A stretch of DNA of 64,000 nt from Thermaurantimonas sp046295455 (GCA_046295455.1 JBKBNI010000007.1:62001-126000), one strand, 5' to 3'; positions 1 to 8,869 are shown, numbered from the stretch's first letter. Numbers and translations are program-made. Notes: generated by a model not told the origin, from the letters alone.

Positions 1-303
1 ATAGAGTTCGCGATAAGTGAGACGAACGAATTTTTCTTTGGGGTCATTGGGTTCCCAGATGAGGGCGAGTTTATTGCCGCGTCTTTTGAGGTGGCGATCG
101 AGGCAATTGTAGGTGATGTTGGTTTTACCGCCGATGTACCACTTGACGGAAGGGGTGTCGAATTCCCATTCGAGGGTTTTGTGCCAGGGCTGGAACCAAT
201 GGTATTCTTTGGCGATCTGATCCCAGAATCCTTCGGGGTCTTCAACACTCCTTCGGTAGGCGACTTGGTACTGTTCGGGCGATGATATTCGAAAGTTCAT
301 CAT
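1..303 (-). CDS. acs: Acetyl-CoA synthetase, N-terminal part (cut by window edge)
   Basis: AMP-forming acetyl-CoA synthetase activates acetate to acetyl-CoA through an acetyl-adenylate in the cytoplasm. Only the first 101 codons are present. The translation shows the typical N-terminal layout of the family: a Tyr/Arg/Ser-rich opening, the FWDQIAKEYHWFQPW-type stretch, then WYIGGKTNITYNCLDRH and LALIWEPND, which match the ACAS_N domain. Two ATGs lie in tandem at 303 and 300, so the exact start is ambiguous. The gene begins 35 bases after the response-regulator stop and ends a same-strand series of porin, symporter subunits, sensor kinase and regulator, which supports acetate rather than propionate as substrate. 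The catalytic core is outside the window. Confidence 0.9.
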   Translation of the reverse strand, partial: MMNFRISSPEQYQVAYRRSVEDPEGFWDQIAKEYHWFQPWHKTLEWEFDTPSVKWYIGGKTNITYNCLDRHLKRRGNKLALIWEPNDPKEKFVRLTYRELY

Positions 304-338
304 GGGTATTGGGGGTTTTTAGGGTTAGAAAATGGTTA

Positions 339-734
339 TTAAGTCGTTTGAATGATAATGCGTTCGGCAAGCTCGCGGATTTTGTCCATAAGGTGCTTGT
401 TAGAAAAGGGTTTGGTGATGTAGAAATCAGCACCCAAGGCAAGTCCGCGCTCTATGTCATCAAATTTGCTCTTGGCGGAGAGGAAGATAATGCGGGTATC
501 CGCCGTAGCAGAGTCTTCCTTGATCCGGCGGCAGACTTCGTACCCATCTACATCGGGCATCATGATGTCGAGGACGACGATGTGTGGTCTTTCGGCGGCT
601 ACGATGTCGAGGGCCTCCTGTCCGTTGCGTGCAATAAAGGGGATGTACCCTGCCTTGCGAATCAGGAAGTCAAGTGACAGGATGATGGCGGGTTCATCGT
701 CTACGATGAGTATTTTGATGGAAGAGTCAGTCAT
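339..734 (-). CDS. CheY-like single-domain response regulator
   Basis: A 131-residue receiver domain with no output domain. The acidic pair Asp12-Asp13, the phospho-acceptor Asp56 (in VVLDIMMPD), the switch serine near residue 86 (LSAKS) and Lys108 (ITKPF) are all visible. The start lies inside the end of the upstream kinase gene (8-base overlap), so translation is probably coupled and the kinase at 727-3438 is the likely phosphodonor. The absence of a DNA-binding domain means the output must be a protein contact or a phosphorelay. In proteobacterial CrbS/CrbR acetate systems the regulator carries a HTH domain; here that part is missing, and the zinc-ribbon/HTH protein at the head of the cluster is the only DNA-binding candidate nearby. 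Confidence 0.93.
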   Translation of the reverse strand: MTDSSIKILIVDDEPAIILSLDFLIRKAGYIPFIARNGQEALDIVAAERPHIVVLDIMMPDVDGYEVCRRIKEDSATADTRIIFLSAKSKFDDIERGLALGADFYITKPFSNKHLMDKIRELAERIIIQTT

Positions 735-3438
735 AGTGTCGATAGTTGACGGGTAAAGTAATACAAAATCTCGCTCCGGGCAACTGGTCGGAATCTTCCA
801 CCCATATGCGCCCGCGGTGCAGCTGAATAATCTTCTTGCTGATGGCTAATCCGAGACCTGATCCTTTTGGCTTGCGGATGGTCTGGTAGGGAGCCTGATA
901 AAATTTTTCGAAAATGACCTGACGAAGTTCTTCTTTAATGCCCGGACCGTTGTCCGAGATGTTTATTTTAATCTGGTTATCAATGACATATCCTGAGATG
1001 GCAATTTCTCCTTTGTCGGCACGACAATATTTTATGGCATTGCTGAGCAGGTTAATTACGACCTGAGTGATCCGATCGCGATCGCCCCAGATTTCGGGCA
1101 GGCGACCGAGGTCAGTTCGAATGGTTATGTTTTTCTGATGAAAAATTTCCTCAAGGCTACGGATACACTCGTGTATAACTTCTACAATGTCGAATTTATC
1201 AATTTCGAGTTTGTGTTTACCGCTTTCAAAATTTTCCAGATCGAGCACTTGGGTAATGAGTCGGCTCATGCGGTCGGTTTCGCGACTTACGGTGTCGAGG
1301 TACTGTTTGCGTAGATCTTCAGGCAGGTCTGGATTTTCCTGGATTATTTCGACCAGCGATTTGATGGCAGTAAGGGGTGTGCGCAATTCGTGTGTGACGG
1401 TGTAGAGAAATTCGTCCTTGCGTTCGTCCTGATCCCTAAGGCGCTTATTGGCTTTTTGAAGCTCAATGGTGGCGTGTTGCAATTGCTCGGAAGTACGGCG
1501 AAGTTCTTTATTGAGACGAATCAGTTCCTGAGATTCTTTGAGAATTTCGACTACTTCATCGATGGTGATTTTTTCTTCGCGGGCGATAGAACTGATAAGC
1601 AACCGGGCTGAGCTGCTGCCGATGACTGCTGAGAGAGATTTTTCAGCATAGTTGACCAATCTGGGGTCTGCCGGTGAGTCATCGATGATGGAGATATCAT
1701 TGTAGCGGTAGACAAACTGACGTATGATGGCATCAGTCTGATGGATGCCGAGGAATCGCTCAAGCAACTGGCGCACATCGCGTACCTTGACGGATCCTTT
1801 CCACATGACGGACTGCTCGACTGCTGAGCCGTATTTGAATATTTCGGTAAAAATTTCAGCCTGATTTACTTCGGATGATTCCGGATTATGGCCCAATGAA
1901 AGCACGATAAACAAACCGACATTGAAAAGAAGGCTCCAGAAGAAGGTGATGGCAATGGGAGATATGCTCGACATACCCATAAAATCTAACGGGGATAAAA
2001 ATCCCAGTCCTACGGCTTGAAGGCCTGAATTGTAAATATGAATGATTTCCGGTGATACAAAAGAAGGCAGAAGAAGTATGTAAAACCAGATGAAAAATCC
2101 GGCCAGCAGACCTCCGATTGCACCTTTTTTAGTGGCTTTCTTCCAGTACATACCACCAATGGCGCTCACTGCAAACTGGGAAACAGCAGCAAAAGATATC
2201 AGGCCAATGGAAACAAGTGAATACTTACCCGATAAAAACCGATAATAAAAAAACGCGAGTGCCAGTATGGCAATAATTGAAAATCGCCGTGTGTACACAG
2301 GGATTTTGTTTTCGGTGGAAATCAAGCGTCGGAGGTTTGGATTTCGGATGATAGCAGGTATCAGTATGTTGTTGCTCAACATTCGGCTTAGAGCCGCCGT
2401 ACTAACGATAATCATACCGGTGGCGGCCGAAAATCCGCCAATAAAAGTAAAAAGCGCCAGTCCGGGCTTATTAAATTGCAAGGGTAAGGCTAGTATATAT
2501 AGGTCTGGATTTTGGTCCGGCAGCCATTTGTTTCCGGCAGCTGCTATCGGTATTACAAATAGATTAATGAGCAGCAGATAGAGAGGAAACAGCCATGCCG
2601 CTTTGAGCAGCTGACTTTCGTTGTCATTTTCGACAATTCCCATTTCAAATTGGCGTGGCAGCATCATAAAGGCCAGTGCTGAAAAGACCAACATGGCAAA
2701 CCAGTTGAAGTATTCATGCTGTGCAGGTGTATGCGCTTTTGAAAAGTAGGAATCCACTTCTGCGAAAATACCGGACATATCCGGACCGAATGCGGTTAGT
2801 GTAATGAATATACCAGCTACCAAAAAGGCAACCAGTTTGACAAGAGATTCGAAAGCAATGGTAGCTACAAGACCTGCATTTTTTTCGGTGGGAGCGATAC
2901 GGCGGGTTGCATACAATACTGTAAATAAGCCCAACAGGGCTGTTAGATATAATGCAGGGTCCCGAAATACCGGCAATGAAGAAGTGCCGGATTCAAACTG
3001 CGTGATGGATTGATATCCCAGTGATATAGCCCTGATTTGCAAAGCAATGTAAGGGACAATACCAAGTACAGTAAGCAGTGCAACAAGGTTGCCCGTGATT
3101 ACGCCTTTGCCGTAACGGGTGGTGATAAAGTCAGAAACAGTATTGATTTTTAGGGATTTACTGATTCTTAGCATTTTTCTGTACACAATTGGCATTGTGA
3201 CAGCTACTAATGTGGGGCCGAGATAGATGGTGAGAAAGTCAAGATTGCCACTAGCGGCTCTGCCAATGGAGCCGAAGTAGGTCCATGCAGTACAGTACAC
3301 GGCCAATCCCAGGGAATAGATGTATGGGCTAGATGACAGTAAGGTAGCAGTAGTTTTATGACGATCAATGAATGCAGCTATACTAAACAGTACACTGAGG
3401 TACACGGCCATGCTCAGTATGACGACAGCTGAATTCAT
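727..3438 (-). CDS. Sodium:solute symporter-histidine kinase fusion (CbrA/CrbS-like)
   Basis: A 903-residue membrane sensor kinase. Roughly residues 1-500 are a complete SSS-type transporter module with about thirteen hydrophobic helices, followed by a linker (about 540-650), a coiled segment and a HisKA domain whose phospho-acceptor is His683 in THELRTPL. The HATPase_c domain follows, with N-box (NLLSNAIKY), DNGPGI and GSGLGLAI ATP-lid motifs near the C-terminus. Family members (CbrA, CrbS) sense or transport a small metabolite; in this cluster, next to an SSS transporter and acs, acetate is the likely signal, which is an inference. The gene starts 10 bases after the small membrane protein gene and overlaps the regulator start by 8 bases. 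Confidence 0.93.
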   Translation of the reverse strand: MNSAVVILSMAVYLSVLFSIAAFIDRHKTTATLLSSSPYIYSLGLAVYCTAWTYFGSIGRAASGNLDFLTIYLGPTLVAVTMPIVYRKMLRISKSLKINTVSDFITTRYGKGVITGNLVALLTVLGIVPYIALQIRAISLGYQSITQFESGTSSLPVFRDPALYLTALLGLFTVLYATRRIAPTEKNAGLVATIAFESLVKLVAFLVAGIFITLTAFGPDMSGIFAEVDSYFSKAHTPAQHEYFNWFAMLVFSALAFMMLPRQFEMGIVENDNESQLLKAAWLFPLYLLLINLFVIPIAAAGNKWLPDQNPDLYILALPLQFNKPGLALFTFIGGFSAATGMIIVSTAALSRMLSNNILIPAIIRNPNLRRLISTENKIPVYTRRFSIIAILALAFFYYRFLSGKYSLVSIGLISFAAVSQFAVSAIGGMYWKKATKKGAIGGLLAGFFIWFYILLLPSFVSPEIIHIYNSGLQAVGLGFLSPLDFMGMSSISPIAITFFWSLLFNVGLFIVLSLGHNPESSEVNQAEIFTEIFKYGSAVEQSVMWKGSVKVRDVRQLLERFLGIHQTDAIIRQFVYRYNDISIIDDSPADPRLVNYAEKSLSAVIGSSSARLLISSIAREEKITIDEVVEILKESQELIRLNKELRRTSEQLQHATIELQKANKRLRDQDERKDEFLYTVTHELRTPLTAIKSLVEIIQENPDLPEDLRKQYLDTVSRETDRMSRLITQVLDLENFESGKHKLEIDKFDIVEVIHECIRSLEEIFHQKNITIRTDLGRLPEIWGDRDRITQVVINLLSNAIKYCRADKGEIAISGYVIDNQIKINISDNGPGIKEELRQVIFEKFYQAPYQTIRKPKGSGLGLAISKKIIQLHRGRIWVEDSDQLPGARFCITLPVNYRHYD

Positions 3439-3448
3439 AGATAATTGT

Positions 3449-3640
3449 TCATTCCGGTTTTTCTGATTTAATCCAATTTCGGGTCAGTACAACAATCAAT
3501 AACCACGTTCCGAAAAAGTAAAGCACTTTAGTCCAAATGGAATTATTCTGAAGTATTGAGGCAATCAAAGGGTAATTCCATAGCAGAGAGGCTAAAACTG
3601 CCAAAAGGGATAACATGATGTTTTTTCGTGGAGTGTTCAT
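3449..3640 (-). CDS. Small two-helix membrane protein of the symporter cluster
   Basis: A 63-residue protein beginning MNTPRKN with two hydrophobic segments (about residues 9-28 and 37-55) and a charged tail ending KSEKPE. A longer in-frame version starting at 3706 would overlap the symporter stop and begin with a proline/glycine-rich stretch, so the internal ATG at 3640, with a purine-rich leader, is preferred. It sits between the SSS transporter and the SSS-kinase with only a 10-base gap to the kinase. I do not recognise a family; the position suggests an accessory subunit of the transporter or the sensor. This is inference from context and topology only. Confidence 0.7.
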   Translation of the reverse strand: MNTPRKNIMLSLLAVLASLLWNYPLIASILQNNSIWTKVLYFFGTWLLIVVLTRNWIKSEKPE

Positions 3641-3702
3641 TAAAAAAAATTCTTTTCTGAGTAGAAATCCGGGGAGGACTCCCCCCCCGGATGGACAATA
3701 AA

Positions 3703-5391
3703 TCAATGAGCATGTGCTTCACCGGCTCCTTTTGGAATCCGTATGTCTTCTACCAACTCCTGTATATGCATAGGTGGAGCCGGAGTAAATCTGCTAACAA
3801 CGAAAGCGACAATAAAGTTAATCACCATACCGAGCGTACCAATACCTTCAGGTGATATTCCAAACCACCAATTGTCTGGTGTATTGGCAACCGGATTGAT
3901 AAATTTGAAGTAAACAATGTAAGCCATTGTAAAAATAAGACCAGCGATCATACCGGAGATTGCTCCTTCCTTGTTCATTCTTTTAGAAAAAATGCCCATT
4001 ATAATAACCGGAAAGAATGAAGAGGCAGCTAATCCAAAGGCGAAGGCGACAACCTGAGCCACAAAACCCGGCGGATTAATCCCAAAGTAACCGGCAATAG
4101 TTACGGCAAATACTGCTGCAATGCGCGCAGCCAGCAGCTCTTTCTTCTCTGTAATGTTGGGAGCAACGGCATTTTTAAGCAGGTCACGGCTAATTGCAGT
4201 TGAGATCACTAGCAGCAGTCCGGCAGCGGTACTCAGAGCTGCAGCAAGTCCGCCAGCTGCTACAAGGCCGACCACCCAGTTTGGCAACCTGGCAATTTCA
4301 GGATTAGCAAGAACCATAATATCCTTATCTATGGTCAATTCGTTGAGTGCAGCATCTTTCCGGTATTGAACTTTTCCATCGCCGTTTTTATCTTCGTATT
4401 TTATAAGACCGGTTTTTCCCCAGTTCCCAACCCATGAAGGCATTTGGTCTAGTGGTTTGTCGTTTATATTAGTGATCATATTGTACATGCCAAAAGCGCC
4501 GATGGCTGGTGCAGTAGTGTACAGTATAGCGATAAACACAAGTGCATATCCTGCGGACTTCCTTGCATCACGCACTTTAGGTACGGTAAAAAACCTGACA
4601 ATCACGTGTGGTAGCCCGGCAGTACCTACCATGAGTGCTGCTGTGATGAAGAAAACATCTATCATCGGCTTACTGCCATCCGTATAGGCTGTAAAACCCA
4701 ACTCCGTCAATAGTCCATCCAGTTTATCAAGCAGATAGGTGCCATCGGATAAGGTGCTTCCAAATCCAAGCTGAGGCAATACATTGCCTGTGAGCTGAAT
4801 ACTTATAAAAATGGCTGGTACCATGTAAGCAAAAATGAGAACACAGTACTGAGCTACCTGTGTGTAGGTAATTCCTTTCATACCACCTAGCACAGCGTAA
4901 AAGAGCACGATGATCATACCGATGATCACCCCGGTATTGATATCCACTTCCAAAAACCGACTGAATACAATGCCCACACCGCGCATTTGTCCCGCTACGT
5001 AGGTGAATGACACAAAGATGGCTGCAATAACAGCTACCAGTCTGGCAGTTTGCGAGTAGTATCGATCACCGACAAAATCTGGTACCGTAAATTTTCCGAA
5101 CTTTCTTAGATATGGTGCAAGCAGTAAAGCCAGCAACACATACCCTCCGGTCCATCCCATAAGATACACAGAACCGTCATATCCCATGAAACTGATCATT
5201 CCGGCCATTGAAATGAAAGATGCCGCACTCATCCAGTCAGCCGCAGTGGCCATACCATTAGCAAGAGGTGAAACACCTCCGCCGGCTACATAAAATTCTT
5301 TTGTAGATCCGGCTCTTGACCATATCGCAATGCCGATGTAGATCGCAAAGGTGATGCCTACGATGATGTAGGTCCAGGTTAGAATATCCAT
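3703..5391 (-). CDS. Sodium:solute symporter (SSS family, VC_2705/ActP-like)
   Basis: A 562-residue inner-membrane sodium-coupled carrier with about thirteen helices. The SSS signature regions are visible: AGSTKEFYVAGGGVSPLANG near residue 26 and the conserved ATAADWMSAASFISMAG stretch. A soluble insertion near residue 330 contains DKNGDGKVQY, an EF-hand-like acidic loop that I associate with the VC_2705 subfamily, and which may bind a divalent cation. The protein ends in a His-rich tail. The DUF4212 gene lies 22 bases upstream and acs, kinase and regulator follow on the same strand, so acetate or another short monocarboxylate is the likely substrate. Substrate identity is not shown by the sequence. 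Confidence 0.92.
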   Translation of the reverse strand: MDILTWTYIIVGITFAIYIGIAIWSRAGSTKEFYVAGGGVSPLANGMATAADWMSAASFISMAGMISFMGYDGSVYLMGWTGGYVLLALLLAPYLRKFGKFTVPDFVGDRYYSQTARLVAVIAAIFVSFTYVAGQMRGVGIVFSRFLEVDINTGVIIGMIIVLFYAVLGGMKGITYTQVAQYCVLIFAYMVPAIFISIQLTGNVLPQLGFGSTLSDGTYLLDKLDGLLTELGFTAYTDGSKPMIDVFFITAALMVGTAGLPHVIVRFFTVPKVRDARKSAGYALVFIAILYTTAPAIGAFGMYNMITNINDKPLDQMPSWVGNWGKTGLIKYEDKNGDGKVQYRKDAALNELTIDKDIMVLANPEIARLPNWVVGLVAAGGLAAALSTAAGLLLVISTAISRDLLKNAVAPNITEKKELLAARIAAVFAVTIAGYFGINPPGFVAQVVAFAFGLAASSFFPVIIMGIFSKRMNKEGAISGMIAGLIFTMAYIVYFKFINPVANTPDNWWFGISPEGIGTLGMVINFIVAFVVSRFTPAPPMHIQELVEDIRIPKGAGEAHAH

Positions 5392-5413
5392 GATGTTTGA
5401 GTTTTAAAGGGGG

Positions 5414-5674
5414 TTAATCTTCGTTTACTTCGTATTTTTTATCCAATTCATTCATTTTTCGTACATACAAAAAGATGAGTACGATAAATGTGTAGATCGA
5501 GCCTTGCTGAGCAAACCAAAATCCGAGTTTGAATCCACCGATTCGAATTGTGTTGAGGGTATCTGATAGAACTATACCCAGCAGATATGATACTGAAAAC
5601 CAAACAATTAAAAGTACGGTCAGGTAGCTGATGTTTTCTTTCCAGTACTTTTCGAGAGATGTGTTCTTTTTCAT
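5414..5674 (-). CDS. DUF4212 small subunit of sodium:solute symporter
   Basis: An 86-residue protein with two hydrophobic helices (about residues 18-38 and 48-70). The conserved opening KYWKENISYLTVLLIVWF and the GGFKLGFWFAQQGSIY stretch between and into the second helix match the DUF4212 family, which occurs next to VC_2705-type symporters. The charged C-terminus (KMNELDKKYEVNED) faces the cytoplasm if the usual topology holds. It lies 22 bases ahead of the symporter gene and 22 bases behind the porin-like gene, so the three are almost certainly one transcript. The role is assumed to be assembly or function of the large carrier subunit. Confidence 0.92.
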   Translation of the reverse strand: MKKNTSLEKYWKENISYLTVLLIVWFSVSYLLGIVLSDTLNTIRIGGFKLGFWFAQQGSIYTFIVLIFLYVRKMNELDKKYEVNED

Positions 5675-5696
5675 GTTTTTAGGTTTTTAAGTTAAT

Positions 5697-7208
5697 TTAT
5701 AAGAATACCTGGGTTTGAAGAATGAATTCGCTTTTGAATCCCTCTTGTCTGTTGCCGTTTCCTTCCAGCATGTTAGGCCTGGCAGAATATTGAAGGGTAA
5801 TTTTCGCGTGATGTCCGGCAATAAAGTAGTTAAAACCGAAATCAAGGGAATGGACAGGACTGCCAATTCTCTCCAGATTGTGAAGAGTATATGCGCCAAA
5901 AAGTTGGATTCTGTCCACCCTTGACTTGGTATTTGGGTAGTGATTGACGATGGGCTGTCCGTTGACAGGGATCTCTGATTTGCCTTTACCAGCCAAAATG
6001 CCCTTTGGCAACAAGTATCCAAGCTGTGTGTACCAAATCTGACCAGTTCCAAGGAGAGGCCGGGTATTGCCAAAACCATTTATACTAACCTGACCTGAGT
6101 AGTTCGGGTCCTTGAAAGAGGAGGCCTCATTCATAATCCCAACTGTGCGATAGTAGTTAGGACCCCAGTTGTGGTTGTAAAATACTGAATACAATGTGAT
6201 GGCCTGATTGGATGCACCACCGAAGGGCATATCCAGAAATACATCCAGACCAGTCACATTAGACGGATTACTTTGTACAACGGTATCTTCACCCTTGAGC
6301 ACAAAATGTTTTGTAGCATTTGGCATCGTTTGAAAGCCTGCTCCGATATTGAATACTTTTTTTGTACCCACATACGTACCCACGGTAAATGGAAGGACAT
6401 TTGATTCTTTATCCCAAAACTGCCACATCAGATACCCGGATTTGATCCAGCTATTTGCGCCCGAATTGTTTTCAACAGCCCTGTTTAATACAGGTACACC
6501 GTTGTTTCGGGGAAGTTCTAGATTAGTGGCAAACGGCCGTGAAATATGAACCCTATAGTCAAGCCTGTCGAATACCTTACCCTTGGCATATACTCCAAAG
6601 TATCTGGCAAACTGGTCAGCAAATTCGATGGTAAACCAGTTAAAGATCGGGGCATCTACTGCCAGGAAGTTCAAAGTACTGGCACTGGTCATACGTGATA
6701 CACCATGCCAATAGTGCAGTCCGGAGCCAATGTATAGTGAATTTTTATTTGCCTTTTTGGTTTCAGAATTGACCGCCGGCACTACAGCGTATTCATTCCA
6801 CACATCGTGGAAAAATAAACCAGGTTTTTTTCCGCTGGTGAATGTACCCCCGTTTCCGGTCAGACCACCCATTGGGGCACCGCCGTTAATAAAGGTTTGA
6901 TTATTAATCCCAAAGTGAGTCAGGATGAGAAATCTCTGATTGATCTGCGCGTAAGCAAGCATACGTGCTCTCCGGATACCAATGTCGAAATACCAATCGG
7001 TGGGTTGTCCGTTGACTACAGAGCCGGGGTTGAGCTCCATGGCGCGCGTCCAAATCTGATTCCAAATAATAAAGCGGACGTATTTTGATCCGGTTTGGTC
7101 GATGTTTATTTTGAGACCGGAGCCGTATTCCTCTGAGCCCTGGCCATGGGATATGTACCCCACAGCCAAAGCCAACAGGAGGAATTTCAGGGGTTTTCGT
7201 GTGTTCAT
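5697..7208 (-). CDS. Outer-membrane porin-like beta-barrel protein of the acetate cluster
   Basis: A 503-residue exported protein with a signal peptide (about residues 1-22, ending near SHGQG) and alternating hydrophobic/polar segments rich in Tyr, Trp, Phe and Asn, typical of an outer-membrane barrel. The start region GLKINIDQTGSKYVRFIIWNQIW and the RRARMLAYAQINQRF segment recall the phosphate-selective porin (OprO/OprP-like) fold. It ends in LQTQVFL, a hydrophobic barrel-type C-terminus. The gene leads the symporter genes with a 22-base gap, so it probably supplies the outer-membrane path for the same solute. A near-consensus minus-strand promoter element (TACTTTCG) lies shortly upstream, about 7245-7252. 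Confidence 0.8.
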   Translation of the reverse strand: MNTRKPLKFLLLALAVGYISHGQGSEEYGSGLKINIDQTGSKYVRFIIWNQIWTRAMELNPGSVVNGQPTDWYFDIGIRRARMLAYAQINQRFLILTHFGINNQTFINGGAPMGGLTGNGGTFTSGKKPGLFFHDVWNEYAVVPAVNSETKKANKNSLYIGSGLHYWHGVSRMTSASTLNFLAVDAPIFNWFTIEFADQFARYFGVYAKGKVFDRLDYRVHISRPFATNLELPRNNGVPVLNRAVENNSGANSWIKSGYLMWQFWDKESNVLPFTVGTYVGTKKVFNIGAGFQTMPNATKHFVLKGEDTVVQSNPSNVTGLDVFLDMPFGGASNQAITLYSVFYNHNWGPNYYRTVGIMNEASSFKDPNYSGQVSINGFGNTRPLLGTGQIWYTQLGYLLPKGILAGKGKSEIPVNGQPIVNHYPNTKSRVDRIQLFGAYTLHNLERIGSPVHSLDFGFNYFIAGHHAKITLQYSARPNMLEGNGNRQEGFKSEFILQTQVFL

Positions 7209-7307
7209 GTGTTTTGGGTTTTTGAGGGTTTGTGTTTGGTGCCTCGAAAGTACCCATGTTCATTTTAAAATGAAAAATTAACATATATCTATTGTAAAAA
7301 ATATATA

Positions 7308-7757
7308 TCAATCTTTAAATCGATCCCATTTGATGACCATAAACTTATCTCCGACTTCGGTGATGAGGATACCATGACCCTTAAGTATTTCTTTGTCAGA
7401 TATAAATGTCTTCAATTCCGAATGGCTTAATATTTTGTAAGTCGGATGGTAACGGATATCGTCAAGTCGCTTTACCCCATATTTTCTCACCCAGTTCATG
7501 ACAGTTACGTGACTTACTCCCAGCAGGCGTTCGATTTCTCGATAGCTTAAGCCCTCGAGATACAATTGTAATCCCTTGATGATGTAGTAGTCGTCAATAG
7601 CTTTACCTAATTTGGCCACTGTGTAAAAATAGTTGCAGCTCTTGCACTTATATCGCTGCCTTTCTGCTACGATCCCTGCCTTTACCACGTCGGAAGACTG
7701 GCATCTCGGACAGGGAGATTGTATTTTTGACACCATTTGTATATATAAATTTTGCAT
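7308..7757 (-). CDS. InsA-like zinc-ribbon/HTH DNA-binding protein (domesticated IS1-type)
   Basis: A 149-residue protein. Residues about 15-45 form a zinc ribbon with two CxxC pairs (CPRC and CKSC) and residues about 65-92 a helix-turn-helix (LSYREIERLLGVSHVTVMNWV). This is the arrangement of IS1 InsA/transposase N-termini, but no DDE catalytic domain follows and no inverted repeats were seen around it. The last 50 residues are unlike transposase and may be a ligand or dimer domain. It sits 99 bases upstream of the porin gene at the head of the acetate cluster, so a regulator role for that cluster is likely but inferred. An alternative start ATG is at 7736. The surroundings are very AT-rich. 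Confidence 0.75.
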   Translation of the reverse strand: MQNLYIQMVSKIQSPCPRCQSSDVVKAGIVAERQRYKCKSCNYFYTVAKLGKAIDDYYIIKGLQLYLEGLSYREIERLLGVSHVTVMNWVRKYGVKRLDDIRYHPTYKILSHSELKTFISDKEILKGHGILITEVGDKFMVIKWDRFKD

Positions 7758-7870
7758 AAATATAAATAATTAGCAACAATACCAAATAATACGTTAATTT
7801 AAAAATAAAACACTTTGATTATCAATTATATAATCAAATTAAAAACTCCATTACCCTAAATTAAAGGTTC

Positions 7871-7906
7871 TTGTCTGTATTACTGGTCGATTCATTTCTA
7901 CATTTG
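7871..7906 (+). promoter_or_regulatory. Probable promoter of sucD
   Basis: TACATTTG at 7899-7906 matches the Bacteroidota -7 element TAnnTTTG exactly. A TTG at 7871-7873 could be the -33 element, although the 25-base spacer is on the long side. Transcription would start near 7913, giving a leader of about 27 bases before the sucD ATG at 7940. Confidence 0.6.
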
Positions 7907-7939
7907 CTTCCACATTTAAAATTTTTGAAATTTCTCAAC

Positions 7940-8812
7940 ATGAGTGTGCTGGTCAATAAGAATTCCCGAATTATTGTACAGGGCTTTACGGGCAAGGAGG
8001 GTACCTTCCACGCTTCCCAGATGATCGAGTATGGAACCCAGGTCGTAGGGGGGGTCACTCCCGGTAAAGGTGGTTCCTTACATTTGGACAGACCTGTGTT
8101 TAATACCGTGGAACAGGCGGTAAATGCCACGGGCGCCGATGTTTCCATCATATTTGTACCACCTGCATTTGCCGCAGATTCTATTATGGAAGCAGCTGAG
8201 GCAGGTATCAAAGTGATTGTAGCCATTACAGAGGGAATACCGGTCAAAGACATGGTTGTAGCCAAGGATTATGTGAAAAGTCGCAATTGCGTGCTGATAG
8301 GCCCTAACTGTCCGGGTGTAATCACTGCTGAGGAAGCTAAAGTCGGAATCATGCCCGGATTTGTGTTTAAAAAAGGGACAATTGGAATTGTCTCTAAATC
8401 CGGAACGCTAACCTATGAGGCAGCTGATCAGATCGTTAAAGCAGGTTTAGGTATTACTACAGCCATTGGTATCGGCGGTGACCCGATCATCGGTACACCA
8501 ACGCGGGAGGCAATAAAAATGCTGATGGAGGACGATGAAACGGAAGGAATTGTAATGATCGGCGAAATCGGTGGAAATTATGAAGCTCTCGCAGCGGAAT
8601 GGATTCGTGAAAACGGAACAAAGCCCGTGGTTGGCTTTATAGCCGGCGAAACGGCTCCAAAAGGCAGGACAATGGGGCATGCCGGTGCGATCGTGGGCGG
8701 AAAAGACGATACGGCTCAGGCTAAAAAAACCATTATGCGTGAATGCGGTATTCATGTAGTAGATTCACCGGCAGAAATCGGAAAACGAATGGCAGAAATC
8801 ATCAATAGATAA
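7940..8812 (+). CDS. sucD: Succinate-CoA ligase, alpha subunit
   Basis: A 290-residue subunit that carries the phosphohistidine in the ADP- or GDP-forming interconversion of succinyl-CoA and succinate in the TCA cycle. The CoA-binding Rossmann region is visible near the N-terminus (QGFTGKEGTFH), as are GPNCPG and SKSGTLTYE, and the active-site histidine is His247 in GHAGAI. An ATG at 7940 fits the family start; an upstream in-frame TTG/ATG-like extension to 7871 would overlap the promoter. Unusually, the beta subunit gene is not adjacent but lies near 31.6 kb. The gene is monocistronic, with its own promoter and a strong terminator. Confidence 0.97.
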   Translation: MSVLVNKNSRIIVQGFTGKEGTFHASQMIEYGTQVVGGVTPGKGGSLHLDRPVFNTVEQAVNATGADVSIIFVPPAFAADSIMEAAEAGIKVIVAITEGIPVKDMVVAKDYVKSRNCVLIGPNCPGVITAEEAKVGIMPGFVFKKGTIGIVSKSGTLTYEAADQIVKAGLGITTAIGIGGDPIIGTPTREAIKMLMEDDETEGIVMIGEIGGNYEALAAEWIRENGTKPVVGFIAGETAPKGRTMGHAGAIVGGKDDTAQAKKTIMRECGIHVVDSPAEIGKRMAEIINR

Positions 8813-8835
8813 AAGCTTCAAAATATTTCGATAAA

Positions 8836-8869
8836 GAAGCCGCAGCTTTCAGCTTGCGGTTTTTTTTTT
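8836..8869 (+). terminator. Intrinsic terminator of sucD
   Basis: A hairpin with arms CCGCAGCT and AGCTTGCGG (one bulged base, three-base loop) is followed directly by ten T residues. It begins 24 bases after the sucD stop and fits a factor-independent terminator on the plus strand. Confidence 0.85.

Noticed and set aside
7308..7757. Complete insertion sequence
   Set aside because: Only the zinc ribbon/HTH part of an IS1-like protein is present; no DDE domain, terminal inverted repeats or target duplication were found.
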